The notes beneath the pieces were generated by a model, which saw only the letters and a program-made list of their open reading frames with translations, was not told where the DNA came from and ran no database searches. A stretch of 64,000 bases of DNA, from assembly GCA_029721435.1 (NCBI GenBank), contig CM056588.1, positions 43,344,493 to 43,408,492 of the forward strand, in the 5' to 3' direction. Positions 34,786 through 45,848 of the stretch are shown here, in pieces; the stretch's first letter is position 1, and each line of letters begins with the position of its first letter. The DNA comes from Gymnothorax reevesii. Its lineage: Eukaryota; Chordata; Actinopteri; Anguilliformes; Muraenidae. Made by a program: the position numbers and the translations under genes.

Positions 34786-35257
34786 TGTTCAGGCACTGCA
34801 GGGAAAATCACACAATGCACAGACGTCCAGGAAAATAGTTGTTGTGATAATAATTAATTAATAAAATTTCCAAAATTTTGGCATAAGCATTGAGGGATGA
34901 TTATATGCCTTCGAGAAGTCAAAACCATCGATAAACAAATTGACTATTATTGCTCCGTGGCTACAAGTGTGCAACTGCTCTTCTCCAAATTGGTATTTTT
35001 ACTGTGGTCAGCGCCTCTCGAACGCTGATGTGCATTCCCTCTCTCTATAGACATTCCCTCTTGGTTGCGAATGAGGAAAAGTAAACAGAAACCAAATCTG
35101 GAGTTATCTTACATTGAGGTGAGGTAACTGTATGGCTTTTGAATTTATGACAGCACAGCGCAGAAAATCCAGAGTGGAAGAGGTTTACTCATTTGTACAA
35201 TAATAAGGGTCCATCTAATTGCACCAAGTTTTCATAACTAAGTGGATGAAAATTTAC
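34786..35257. other. AT-rich sequence without a recognised gene
   Basis: Nothing beyond short homopolymers was seen. Confidence 0.55.
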
Positions 35258-35265
35258 ATTGGGTA

Positions 35266-36359
35266 GTCCCCCCAGGAATCTGCGGAGAAAAAGTGTTGAT
35301 TCTGCGGAGAACATTCCTGATTCTGCGGAGAGCAATTCTTGATTACGCGGCTTGAAAGTTGATTTTCCGCGGGCATTAAAAAAAAACCTAAAATGACCAG
35401 TTATAAAGAAAATTTATGTAATAATGAAGCAAAAATTCTCTTATGAAATTATTTGCAATACCAAAACACTGCAAAACATTGTGGTTATAAAATAAGCAGC
35501 GTCAATATTCTTTTTGTCCCTCTTGAGCAGATTTATTTGCATAACTTATAAAGTGCAAAACATTTCACCAAACTATGGGTGAACGAGGCTGAGTAACTGA
35601 ACAAGTGCCAAAGATCAAAGTAAAGATTTAAACAAAGTGTACACTATTCACTGTATCCTCAGGATACTGTAAACGTTACTGCATACCATAGACTGTATAA
35701 AAAGATGGATGAAGCTACCGTGATGTCACCCACTGGTTCGAAGATGAAGAAGTGAATCGAAGATCCGGAGAGGAACGTGGCTCTGGATGTGACCGTATCG
35801 GACGAGGAGCAGAGGATAGCGACGCCCCAGAAGCATATTCTGGCTTTATACCTTATTCTAGTTTATATGGGACCATAATTCACGAAAATGAATGTCATAT
35901 ATTGAAGGAGACCGGAAACTTGCTATAGATATCAAAAAATGATGTGAAAAATCATTATTTAAATTAAAAATCAGGTCAGAAAGTAGGATCATTTTCTCAT
36001 AGACTTCTATTGCATTGAACTTCTTTCTGCAACCACTGGCGTCGCCATCTGCTGGCCATTAAATAGAATGCCATTCTACGGTACTTCCACATGGGCTTCT
36101 TTTTTCAAATCAGGGTGCTGCGTCCATCTTGCTGCATACAGCAGAAAAAAGTCAGTTTCCGTAACCGGCAGCACCAGCTGTGAGTCTTAGATCCTGTTTA
36201 TCTGACCGCAAAATCTAGCGGCCGGGATGAAAAATACATGTAAAATATAAAATTCTGCACCTCGCCCTATATTCCGCGGACTGCTTTGATTTCCGCGGAG
36301 GGCTTTGAAATCTGCGGTAAATTCCGCGATCACGGAATCGCGGATTCCTGGGGGGACTA
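35266..36359. mobile_element. DNA transposon, about 1.1 kb, inverted tagtccccccaggaat ends
   Basis: Left end gtccccccaggaatctgcgg and right end ...ggattcctggggggacta are inverted. ATTGGGTA occurs on both sides (35258-35265 and 36360-36367), fitting an 8-bp target duplication; if the terminus is taken as TAGTCC, the duplication is ATTGGG. Subterminal regions carry repeated ctgcggag/ccgcgg words, five near the left end and several near the right, as expected for transposase binding sites. No transposase frame is present, so it is non-autonomous. hAT is a possible superfamily. Confidence 0.8.
35688..36145. mobile_element. Second element nested inside the 35266-36359 transposon
   Basis: atagactgtataaaaagatg, tgatgtcacccactggttcg and gccatctgctggccattaaa follow a dispersed fish repeat I recall. 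Boundaries are approximate and terminal repeats are not clear. Confidence 0.5.
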
Positions 36360-36367
36360 ATTGGGTA

Positions 36368-37615
36368 AGGAGTTGTCATGTACTTTCTGCCAGAGTGATT
36401 GTTAGCGTGTTAAATGCACTTAACTGTTTATCTGGACTGTGGTTAGCTTCTTTGTCTTCCAGTCAGGTGCAACTGATGTGAATTTCTTCCCTTTTGGTGA
36501 TTCTCGCTGAGTGAATGAGGTGCCCACCAGTCACAGTTAATCAAACAACAATGGTGTGATCAAGGGCCTGTTAATCCCACTTTGCCAAAATCGATCAACC
36601 AATTTCAATCTGATTGAGGTGTACACATGGCAGGTGAAATCACCACGCTATCACATAAATCCAATTTTAATCAGTTTTGGGTGAATTCCTTGACTCACAG
36701 ATGAGAGACTGTGAATGAATAGGACATAGTTGAGGGTTCAATTGCATGTTCCAAAACTAAATCAAATTTCATGAAAAAATGGGGGGGGGAGGGGGCATTT
36801 TACCCATTTCACAAATAACCATTTTTGATAAACTGTATTAAGTAAGCTTTAATATCCTGCAGTTACAACCCCTCCACCACCACCACCAGTAGGGGGTGCT
36901 CCAGCCCCCTCAGCAAAAGTGACACACGACCGCTGTCTCCTTGAAGTTAGGGCATCGAGTATAAATTTCACAACACAGGTAGCATGGCACACCCGGCAGG
37001 TCGGTGATCTTATATTACACCTCCAGTCAAGTCAAACTTTTTGACAGCCATGATTTATTTATGTAGCAGTACTTTGCTGTGAAGAATCTTTCAGTGATGT
37101 GCCAAAGGAGGGATGATAGACCTGCAGAAACAACAGTCCTCAACATGTTATTACTCTCAATCTGTCCCAGTGTACTTTGATTAACAATCAAGTTGGGCAT
37201 TTACTCAATAATCAACAACAATATTTAACATAGCCTACAATGATTGAACAGTAATGAGAGAGATAACAGAGAGATAATGCTGAGATTTAGACGGCAATAA
37301 TCTGAATAATTACTGTAATCAGAGTACATATAGAATTTGTGGTGACGTTTCACAGAGCTACACAGTCGACAGCGCCAACTGTTTTGGTCTCTGTTGAAGT
37401 CTTCTTATTGTGTACTTCGAATAGGCCATTAAATCACAAGTTAAAGTAGCAAAACATTTGTTGTTTTTGTTGTGTTTCCAATGTAGTAGAGGGTAATGGG
37501 ACATTTGAAATCACTCCATTCTAATTTTATTCAAATATCCTGTAACATGCTACCTTGTTGGAATTGGGGTTGTAAGTGAAAGGCAGGACTGAGAGAATTA
37601 AGCCAAGCTCTGGAA
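36368..37615. other. Unique sequence without a recognised gene
   Basis: Contains a G-run near 36781-36796 and CCA triplets near 36873-36888. No gene was recognised. Confidence 0.5.
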
Positions 37616-37640
37616 AAGAGAGAGAGAGAGAGAGAGAGAG
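37616..37640. repeat. (GA)n microsatellite between two direct repeats
   Basis: GA units lie between ggcaggactgagagaattaa (37581) and agcaggactgtaagggttaa (37679), each followed by gccaagctctgg. This indicates an old local duplication. Confidence 0.85.
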
Positions 37641-37889
37641 AACTGTGAAGTGTTAAATAAAGCCTCGATAGAAAGAGGAGCAGGACTGTAAGGGTTAAGC
37701 CAAGCTCTGGGGGTAGAAAGTAGGACTGACAGGTTTGGCTGGAGGCAGCGCGGGCTGGAGATCGCTGCTGATCGGCCGTCGAAAAGCAAGCGAGGTGCCT
37801 CTCCGCAGAGCAGCTGACACTTTGGAGGAAGCAGGAAATAATTCTGAAAGCACAGGCGTGTGTGCGTGCATGCAAGCCAGCCCTCCCGC
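37641..37889. other. Unique sequence without a recognised gene
   Basis: Overlapping frames on both strands are not supported as genes. Confidence 0.5.
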
Positions 37890-37918
37890 CCACACACACA
37901 CACACACACACACACACA
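37890..37918. repeat. (CA)n microsatellite
   Basis: About 14 CA units. It produces the His/Thr and Cys/Val runs in overlapping frames. Confidence 0.95.
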
Positions 37919-39125
37919 GTGAAGGACAAGCACTCCCAGCGCCAGCTTCTCTCCTCCGGCCATATCTCCCTCGGGGAGCCACGGACAAATACCATCTTTC
38001 TCTGTTGTCATCTGCCTTCGCCCTTTCTTATTCCATCCCTCTATCCCCTTCTAACACAGCCTATCCCCCACCTCTTTTCATTCCTCTCATCTCTCTCTCC
38101 CTGCCCCATCTCATTATTTACTCGCTTTTTTTATTCAGTCCATTTTCCCTCTCCTTCCATCTCCCTATCCATTTTCCTTGTTTTTATTCCTACCTCTATC
38201 TGCCTTCCACTGCTCTCACTCTCTCTTTGTCCCCTCTTTTTTCATACTATATCTGTCAATTCCACTCAGGCGTTTTCATTCTGTCTCTCTAATAGAGGTT
38301 TGCAAGAAACGAGAAAGCCACTCAATTATGGTCCCTACTGAAACATTAGTAACATGGCGGCACAGTGATTTGTTAAAAGGTGAACTCTGGTCAGTTAGTG
38401 GAAACAGAAAAGCTTTATAGCATATGACATGTGCCTGCGTGCGTGACAGAGCAGGCATAACTGTCCTGTGCGAACAAAATATTTAAAATAAAAACCTTCT
38501 AACCATAGCCTAAAGACAAGAGACAAGTGCCTTTTTTATATAATACAAAATATTAACCCCCTCAACAGAATATAGCTCCCTGATAACTGTAGAACACCCA
38601 GATCTGTGCTGAATCACTGATCCCCATTTAGAAATACTGTTGTAGGCATCGTTCAAGCTTCATTGTAGAGGAAATGCAATGAGAAGATCTGAAGCTAAGT
38701 GACAGAAAACTTGACGGCATAAAAATGACCAGAAATGCTTTTTATTTGTACAGCATTTGCGCAGACCACTGATAAAAAGCAAGTCATTAAATAAGAATTA
38801 TGCAAAATTATCATTCAAAAGTGCTGATCTTCATCAGAAATGTGTTTGATGTCTGACCGCCCTGCTCATTTCTCCATTACTGGCTTTTCTGTAATTCTTA
38901 CTTCTTCTTTCTAAAGGGTTGTCCCCACGTGCGATAACTGTAACAATAATTATGAATAAAAATGGTTAAAACTCAAGCGGATGGCGCAATGCACACCAAA
39001 ACTAACAGTAGCAACCACCAGAATGATACCATTTTTGATGACTTTCAGATGAATTATATATAATAAAAGTGGACAGCCATTAAAAATAAATCTGTAAAAT
39101 CTAGAAATGGAAGGTTTTTGCGTTA
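37919..39125. other. Pyrimidine-rich then AT-rich sequence
   Basis: 38000-38290 is CT-rich, explaining the long Ser/Leu/Pro frames on the plus strand (37735-38341). The remainder is AT-rich and unremarkable. Confidence 0.6.
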
Positions 39126-39565
39126 GAGTGAATGCTCATTATCATTATTACTTACAGTATTCTTTTGATGCTCATATCTTTATCGTTTCTCGTACTTTTT
39201 GTGAATACTCACTTCTTTATTGTTTATCGTCCTTGGAGGGAATGCTCATATCAATTTTGCTTGCAGTACTTGGTGTGAATACATATATTATGCTTTACAG
39301 TACTTGGTATGAATTCTCATATTCTTATCTTTTATACAACTTGGTGTGAAAGCACGTATTGGTTACAGCACTTGGCCTGAATGCTCATATTGTTGTCTTT
39401 TATACAACTTCATGTGAATGCTCATATCATTGTCGTTGATAGTAGTCATCATTGATAGTGTTTGGTCTGAATGCTCATATCGCTATTATTTATAGAACTT
39501 GGAGGGAATGCTGAAATCGTTACCCTTCATACAACTTAGTGTAAATGCTCATATCGTTATTATTT
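39126..39565 (+). repeat. Degenerate minisatellite, unit about 37-38 bp
   Basis: Units begin with gaatgctcatat or variants at about 39130, 39168, 39202, 39240, 39278, 39311, 39348, 39379, 39416, 39469, 39506 and 39542. A typical unit continues ...cttttatacaacttggtgt. Spacing is mostly 31-38 bp, with one gap of 53. About 12 diverged copies. Confidence 0.85.
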
Positions 39566-40010
39566 GAAGTTATATTTCTTGGTGAGGATGTCCTTATACT
39601 CATCATTAGTCTGCCTTTCTCCATCTCCTCACCTCTCTATTTCTCCATCTCACTCTTCTCACCTGTTTTCTCCATTCCATCCCTTCCTGTTCACTCCATT
39701 TTCAAGACACAATAATCCCTGTGTTATTTTTCTTCTTCCTCCATTTCCCCTTCGTACCCCACATCCGCCGTTCTGGAGTCAATCCATTTCACACACCCTC
39801 CCAATCTTTTCCTTTCTGAACTGTTCTTACTGACAGTGAAGTTCATCAGTGTTTGGACAGTGACCCTGTAGAAAAAGGGCTTTACATTCAGCAGGGTTCA
39901 CAAGGCATGAAGGCCAACGCCAGCAGACTAGCTTAAGGCTGCCGCGGCTCTACGGCATCATCATATTTACTGCTCTGGAATTAAATGCGCTACAAAGTAA
40001 ACAGCCAAAG
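39566..40010. other. CT-rich tract and unique sequence
   Basis: 39600-39820 is rich in TC/CCAT words. No gene. Confidence 0.55.
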
Positions 40011-40521
40011 TGTCATGGTTTTGCCCCGCCGGCTGGAGGCAACAAGCCGGCGGGCACTGGGACCATGGGCCCGAAAGCTAAGAAAGGGACCCAAATGAGT
40101 AAAAGAGTAAAATGAGTAAAAATGAGTGGCTGAGTAAAAAAAGTAAAGAATGAATAAAAATCTTTAATTAAACAAGTAAAAAAACGTGAGGGGAGCAGCA
40201 GTACAAACTCAGGGCTCCAAACTCAGAATGCAGCTGCACTCTATTGAGGCGAAGCCAACCCTTAAATCACCACACCTTCACCTCCACTTCAACGAGCCAC
40301 ACCCGTTGCCCGTTAAGGTGAAGGTGAAGAATGCAGCAGGGTGAGGGACTGCAAGGACAAACCCTTACGCAAAGACCAAAAATGAGGTCAATGTCCAAAT
40401 ATTTACACACCGCATTATACAGTCCAAGAACAATATTCTTCATATTTGTAGTAAAGGCAAAAAATGCCAAAAAATGGACATGGTTATGACTGGCGGAGAG
40501 CCACACTAAGGGGTCTTGACA
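40011..40521 (-). mobile_element. Solo LTR, gypsy-like, antisense
   Basis: Read on the minus strand, the unit starts TGTCAAGACC at 40521 and ends ...AAAACCATGACA at 40011, giving TG...CA termini. The minus strand holds a gatttaaggg TATA-like word and an attaaagatttttattc polyadenylation-like region. These are followed by ctcatttgggtccctttctt, typical of fish Ty3/gypsy LTR 3' parts. No internal region or second LTR is present. No clear target duplication was found. Confidence 0.6.
40014..40067. other. Strong two-level hairpin at the LTR end
   Basis: CATGGT pairs with ACCATG (outer arms), and a GC-rich inner stem is built from cgccggct and aagccggcg. It lies at the 3' end of the antisense LTR. 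Confidence 0.75.
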
Positions 40522-41230
40522 GTTGGTTACCCTTTTATATTTTCAATGATAAGATTTGAACGGCAAAAGGGGGAAAAAAACACGAGAGGCGTGAATCATT
40601 TATTACATCTCCCTCTCTGGACTGAGAGAGACAGTTTTTACTCCCTGAGATGCTTCTGGGTATTTTATTTTTTTCTATTGAACAGCAATAGAGTAACAAA
40701 CAACACACCCCCCCCCCCCTGGCCTAATGCAATAAAGCCTGTACTTCTTCACAAAAAGGAGTTTTTGCTGAAATATCATTCACCAGGCAGCAGAATAGCC
40801 AGGTAGAAGGATATGTGAGTGTGTGTGTTAGTGTGTGTGTGTGTGTGAGAGTGGGGCAGTTACGGTTACATTCCATCACCCCTACTTTCACTGCTAAACC
40901 TTCAGATCTAACCAAGAGCAATAATCTTATATTTACGTTCAAGATCTAGTTGGTCTTGTTTTAAGCATACATGGATTATTTAGTGCGTCCTTAGTAAAAT
41001 CTTCGACTTCAAATCAATGTCACTTGTCTTTTCTTGTCTTTTTAAGCAACTTTGTCATTATTTGAGTTAATTTAACAAGATACAAGGGACTTAAAAACAT
41101 CCGTTTTAAAGCTGAGACTGCTGAAATTGTAGCCACCCTTCACACACACTCACACACACACATACTCACACAGACAAATACAAATATACTTTCTCACAAA
41201 CAGGTTGCATATCAGTCAAATTCCACATCT
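40522..41230. other. Unique sequence with (GT)n at about 40816-40848 and CA-rich 41143-41172
   Basis: Also a C-run at about 40709-40719. No gene was recognised. Confidence 0.55.
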
Positions 41231-41782
41231 AATGCCACCCTGACACTTGCATGATTTTTGTTCCCGCAATGCCACGCAATGCGTAATGGCAATGATTGAA
41301 GTCTTCGTGAACAAGCATGAGGAGCGTGTTAAGGGTGCGGAGGTGCTTGCCATGTCGTAGAGCAAATTTTGAAACGTTCAAAAATTCAGCCCGCATTCGG
41401 CACGCAGTGTTCGTGCCCTGTGTGCCATTACTGTGAACCATGCATGAACACTACGCGAACTCGGCGCTATCACTGCGGACAGTGCATGTCAATGCATGCC
41501 GTGTTAGGGTGTTGTCATGAGTTGTTCACAGGATCATGGGACGCCAAGCTCATGCATAGTTTGTGCACATCACAAACCATTTGCACATGGCTGGAGCTTC
41601 TCACAAAGTTGTCACTAATTCTTGGTTGCGCATTTCGTAGAAAGTGCGTAACTTATGCGTGTACAGTGCACGAACAGGGCGCAAACAAGGCTCTGCCGCA
41701 TACCACCGAAATAGCATGCCTTGCCACGACGCATTTCATGGCATTGCGGGGACAAAAATCGTGCAAGGGTCAGGGTGGCATT
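41231..41782. mobile_element. Terminal-inverted-repeat element, 552 bp, no coding capacity
   Basis: Left end aatgccaccctgacacttgc and right end complement aatgccaccctgacccttgc match over roughly 55 bp with few differences. A T precedes the left end and an A follows the right end, so TA could form the duplication. The interior is GC-rich and rich in atgcatg/gtgcac words, with no recognised transposase. The 157-codon plus-strand frame (41369-41842) runs through the terminus and is not a credible gene. Confidence 0.75.
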
Positions 41783-43849
41783 ACTTTTAACTTTGCCCAT
41801 AAGCATCAGGACAGGCTTACTGAGACAGACATTATTAGATAAGACTAAAAATACATACTGTAAGCAGTCTGCTGTACACTGATTATTCCAGAAACAAACA
41901 CTATAGGAAATATAAATTATTGGATGGCAGTCTCTGGGCAGCCCATCTACACACACGCAATCACTGTGTGTTTTGGCCCAGAAAAATGGTTTAAATAAAA
42001 ACTTCCAGACATCAGCGTCTGGACTTCCACTTCCTGTACATGATGTCAAAGCAAACACCTGCTACAGTAAGTATTACCAACAAACAATAATGGAGCCTGA
42101 TATTTTCTAAGAATGATGTACCATATTATCGCGCAAACTCACTCAAGTGTCTCACCATCAATGAAATTACAGGCACGCACACACAAAAACACACACACAC
42201 TCATGCATACATGAGCATGCCCTCTCCAATCAAGCTCAGCATAATTTTCATTCTCCTCTAGCAATGGGCAAATATTACACTGCCATACACACCTCATACA
42301 TCTGAGTCATACAGCATTACCAATCTTGGCAATGCAGCAACTAGCAGCATTCTGCTCAACATTTTTAACTTTATAAAGAAGTTAACTTTTGCAGAAAAAA
42401 AAATTAAACAAACCCATATTTTTAAAATGCAAAAAAATTTGGAATACTAAATTTCCTTTAAACATTGCAGCAAGGTCACAGAAACCCATTAAAATACAGT
42501 GAAAAGCAATTATCACTTAATTAATGAATGAATGAATGCATTTTTAAGAAAGCCGAGATAAGGTGAGCAGCATAACGGAGTGGAATTTCCCGCTCATTAT
42601 TCAGACAAAATAAGGCCAATCAGAAAGGCAAATGAGATCTTTAATTAAGCCCAGCGTACCTGACAGATTTAGGAATGTCAACCCAGCAGTGGATCGGAAA
42701 ATCAAGAGAGGCAGTTGCTAACCGGTGTTAGCCAGAAGCAATGAGCCCCAGGTTGGCGTTAGCATCTCTACTCGACGACTCAATCCAAGCTCAGCAGACT
42801 CTCGCTGCCACTGTAAATGTTTTGAATGTGTTCAGCACAATTAGCATATAGCTTCCATTTACCCGATTCTATTACATTGATGAGCAACCACCCTATTAGT
42901 TATGTTCTTTTTCCTCTTAATAGCTACTTTTGGCTGAATGACAAAGGAAAAAAATTCTTAAAAAAAAAAAAAACATTGGGGGGAGGGGCTTTGAACCCTA
43001 TTTCTCAACTGAAATGAGATACCATTATCTGTGATCGGTGGTTGGCCAGGGGGGCTGGCAAGGCTTTAGATAAGGATCTTGTTTCTGCCAATCATTTATT
43101 CGTTCCCATAAGATAATATACGGAACAAATCCTCTGTGGCTACTCTCTATGTAGCGCCAACAATACATTAAGCCATACCTACTGCGTATTAGGATGCGCC
43201 TATTAGATATGAAATCGTTCCCCGGAGATATCAAGTTGTAACCACGCCGTAGCATGTAGTCATAACCGTGAAATATTTACGTTGCTCCCAGTATGTATAA
43301 AGTCAGGGCCATGAAATAGTACATTGCTCCTCGAGGATTAAACTGTAGCCATGGCAGACCGTATCTAGCTGTGACTATTAGATGTTAAGTTGGTCCCAGA
43401 TGATAAAGACCCTGCTGCTCCAAGTTATTAAGTGATACCAGGGGAAAGCAAGTCGTCCCCCAAAGATAGCATGTAGTTCTATATCTTTACAAGTCTGTTG
43501 GGACTCAGCTGTTTTTAAGAGCATCTCTCAATCTGAAAAATATCTCACTGAAAAAAGAAAAACAATACTCTTTCTTCCACCTCTCCAATACCCAAAGAGA
43601 ATCTCATACCATCAATATTACATTCATCATGTATCATTGCCCTCAAGGCTGTTTTAATTCTGCAAAAAATAATAGTAATAATTCCCTTTAAACATGTAAA
43701 ATCATCTGAAATGCTGATATTAATAAATCCCACTTCAATGTATATTTATCTTGTAAACATGAATGAATGTTCTGGAAAGATGACCACACCAAACACAATT
43801 TTTTATTTTTTCCAGGACTCATGCCCTGGTGAACAAAACAAAAACTGCA
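41783..43849. other. Unique stretch without a recognised gene; candidate conserved noncoding 42480-42760
   Basis: (CA)n at about 42179-42200 and an A-run at 42959-42974. The part at 42480-42760 is repeat-free, with cttaattaatg, ctttaattaagc and cctgacagattt words (homeodomain- and TALE-like). Conservation is untested. Confidence 0.35.
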
Positions 43850-43913
43850 AAAGCTGTTTCATTGTCCAAATTATTTTGGACAATAATGAACCATTATTTT
43901 TTTAAACAGCTTT
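43850..43913. other. Nested hairpin: two perfect 10-bp stems
   Basis: Inner stem ATTGTCCAAA (43861-43870) pairs with TTTGGACAAT (43875-43884) across a 4-base loop. Outer stem AAAGCTGTTT (43850-43859) pairs with AAACAGCTTT (43904-43913). It may be a short foldback repeat or a structured RNA segment; no family was recognised. Confidence 0.6.
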
Positions 43914-45695
43914 ATATTTTTTTTCTTCTCCCCAAATGTTGACAACAACTTGGAACGGAGCCACAAAAACCAGGCACGTAACTTTGTACGTTTTTAATGC
44001 AGCCATATAAGAATGTCATGCAGCCATGTTTGATACTTGCATTAAATACATCATGTCAACCACACTCAAGGCTGGATATTATCACTTTAATTGAAAGTTC
44101 CATAAGATGGAAGCTATGGTAATTTGTGGGTAATGGGTGGATCTGTTTCAAAAGCATGATAATTGATTTATGTTCATAATTGCTATCTGCGGAAATGAAA
44201 GACAAATTGGAGGCTGTTGTTAAAATAGTCATACAAATTATGCGAAACATGCCTAATTAATATAATTACACCATCAAAGCAAAAGTTTGAAAACTTTTAA
44301 AAGCTTCTTTTGGGGCACAAAATTCCTCTCATGACAAATGGCAGGGGGACCATTTCAGTTTTGTGTAGTCTTTTTTTTTTTTTTTTTTACAAAAATTGAA
44401 TGAAAATGAGCAAATCTTTCCTTAATTCTAAGATGGAAGAGACATGGTTAATTAAATATTTAGATACAACTGCCTTATAATAACATCTGCACAAAAAAAA
44501 TCATGGCGGTCATGGTGCCTATGCTTATAATGAATTATTTTCTCCTACACCAATATAATGGAAAATAATGAATACTCTGTGGCATAGAATTCCCTGTAGT
44601 TATACTCTAATAGTGTAAGCACAGATGCAAGTAATTGTCTCTCATCTCCTGATGCAGTCTGAAGCTCACACTAAGCTAATGTGGAATTTGCATGCGCTGG
44701 AAAGTACGATTGTGGGAAATTCAAACTCCTAAGGCCAAATAAAATATTCCCATCTGCAATGAATAAATCCCATTTAAAACAGCCCAACAGGCCTCGCAGA
44801 GCAATTCGCTGTTTTTATATGAAAAACCTCACCGCAATTTCAAGCATTATATTTTTACATCTCTCCAGAGATGAGAGAAATAATAATCATAAAAAATAAA
44901 AAAAGAAATGGTGGAAATTATATGAGACACATTCATTCAACAAAACAAGGCTTCCCTATATTTTGCTGTGAAAACCCTGTAGCTTGTGTCTACTGCAGTT
45001 TAAAAAGAGTTTTGCTGTTGATACACACATAGGGGGTTGTCTGAAGTGCTACAGCTAATCAAGGATTGTGAACCTTACGGCTATATTATACTTGTAAGAC
45101 ATATTTCTTAAAAGCATTCGTTTTTTTAAACATTTTTCTTATGCTTAAATAAAGTTTCTGACGATGTCCGTGGTGCAAGCTGTCATCTCCATGATAATTA
45201 AATGATTATTCTTTTGTATCCATCCATCCATCCATTCTCAAGACCGCTTCTCCCTCACTAAGATTGCGGGGGCGCTGTTTTGTTGCCAACCAATTTTTTT
45301 GCGAATTCATAACAGCTACCGAGACTCTCGGTCCGTTCATCCAAGAAAATTATAAGACAACAAACGACAGTGTCTGCAATGTTTAAAATATCTGACAGAT
45401 AGAATACACAGGCAACTCTTATTTTTATCTGACATCCTTTTGACCGCAGACGCTGTCGACAGACGTGTCTTACGGGGTTAAAACGGTCTTTACTCTGACC
45501 CTGTAAGAAGGGGATGAAGGAGACAGAAAGGATGAACAAGACTCATTATCGTCGCCATCGCCACAGTTCTCACCATAAATGGTTTCCATTCACAGACATT
45601 TTTCCACACAGAATCACATTCGAGTGGGGTGCTGCTCATTTCAATACCAGGGTCTTCACTCAGAGGTCCTGCCTACCACACGAAATCCTTTGACG
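43914..45695. other. AT-rich unique stretch without a recognised gene
   Basis: T-run at 44370-44388. (TCCA)n at about 45219-45235 is followed by ctcaagaccgcttctccctc, a frequent fish repeat form. 44620-44900 is repeat-free and could be conserved noncoding DNA. Confidence 0.4.
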
Positions 45696-45699
45696 TTAA

Positions 45700-45844
45700 T
45701 GGGACACTCCATGCTATATCCTAACCTTATGATGACAGTGAATAGTGGACAATAGACAAGGCGGTAATTAGCTTTTTTTAGCCTTGGTCTATTGACTTCA
45801 ATTCATTGTCATCACAAGGTTAGCATGTAGCACGGAGTGTGTCT
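45700..45844. mobile_element. TTAA-flanked foldback MITE, 145 bp
   Basis: Arms of about 63 bp face each other: gacactccatgctatatcct near the left end is mirrored by the complement of ...catgtagcacggagtgtgtc at the right end. The loop is gtaattagctttttt. TTAA precedes (45696-45699) and follows (45845-45848), the target duplication used by piggyBac and Kolobok families. No coding. Confidence 0.85.
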
Positions 45845-45848
45845 TTAA

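Noticed and set aside
37735..38341. Long plus-strand frames (up to 185 codons)
   Set aside because: They run through a (CA)n microsatellite and a CT-rich tract, and the product is low-complexity His/Thr and Ser/Leu/Pro.
41369..42058. Frames of 147-157 codons on opposite strands
   Set aside because: They cross the end of the 552-bp inverted-repeat element and carry no transposase motif.
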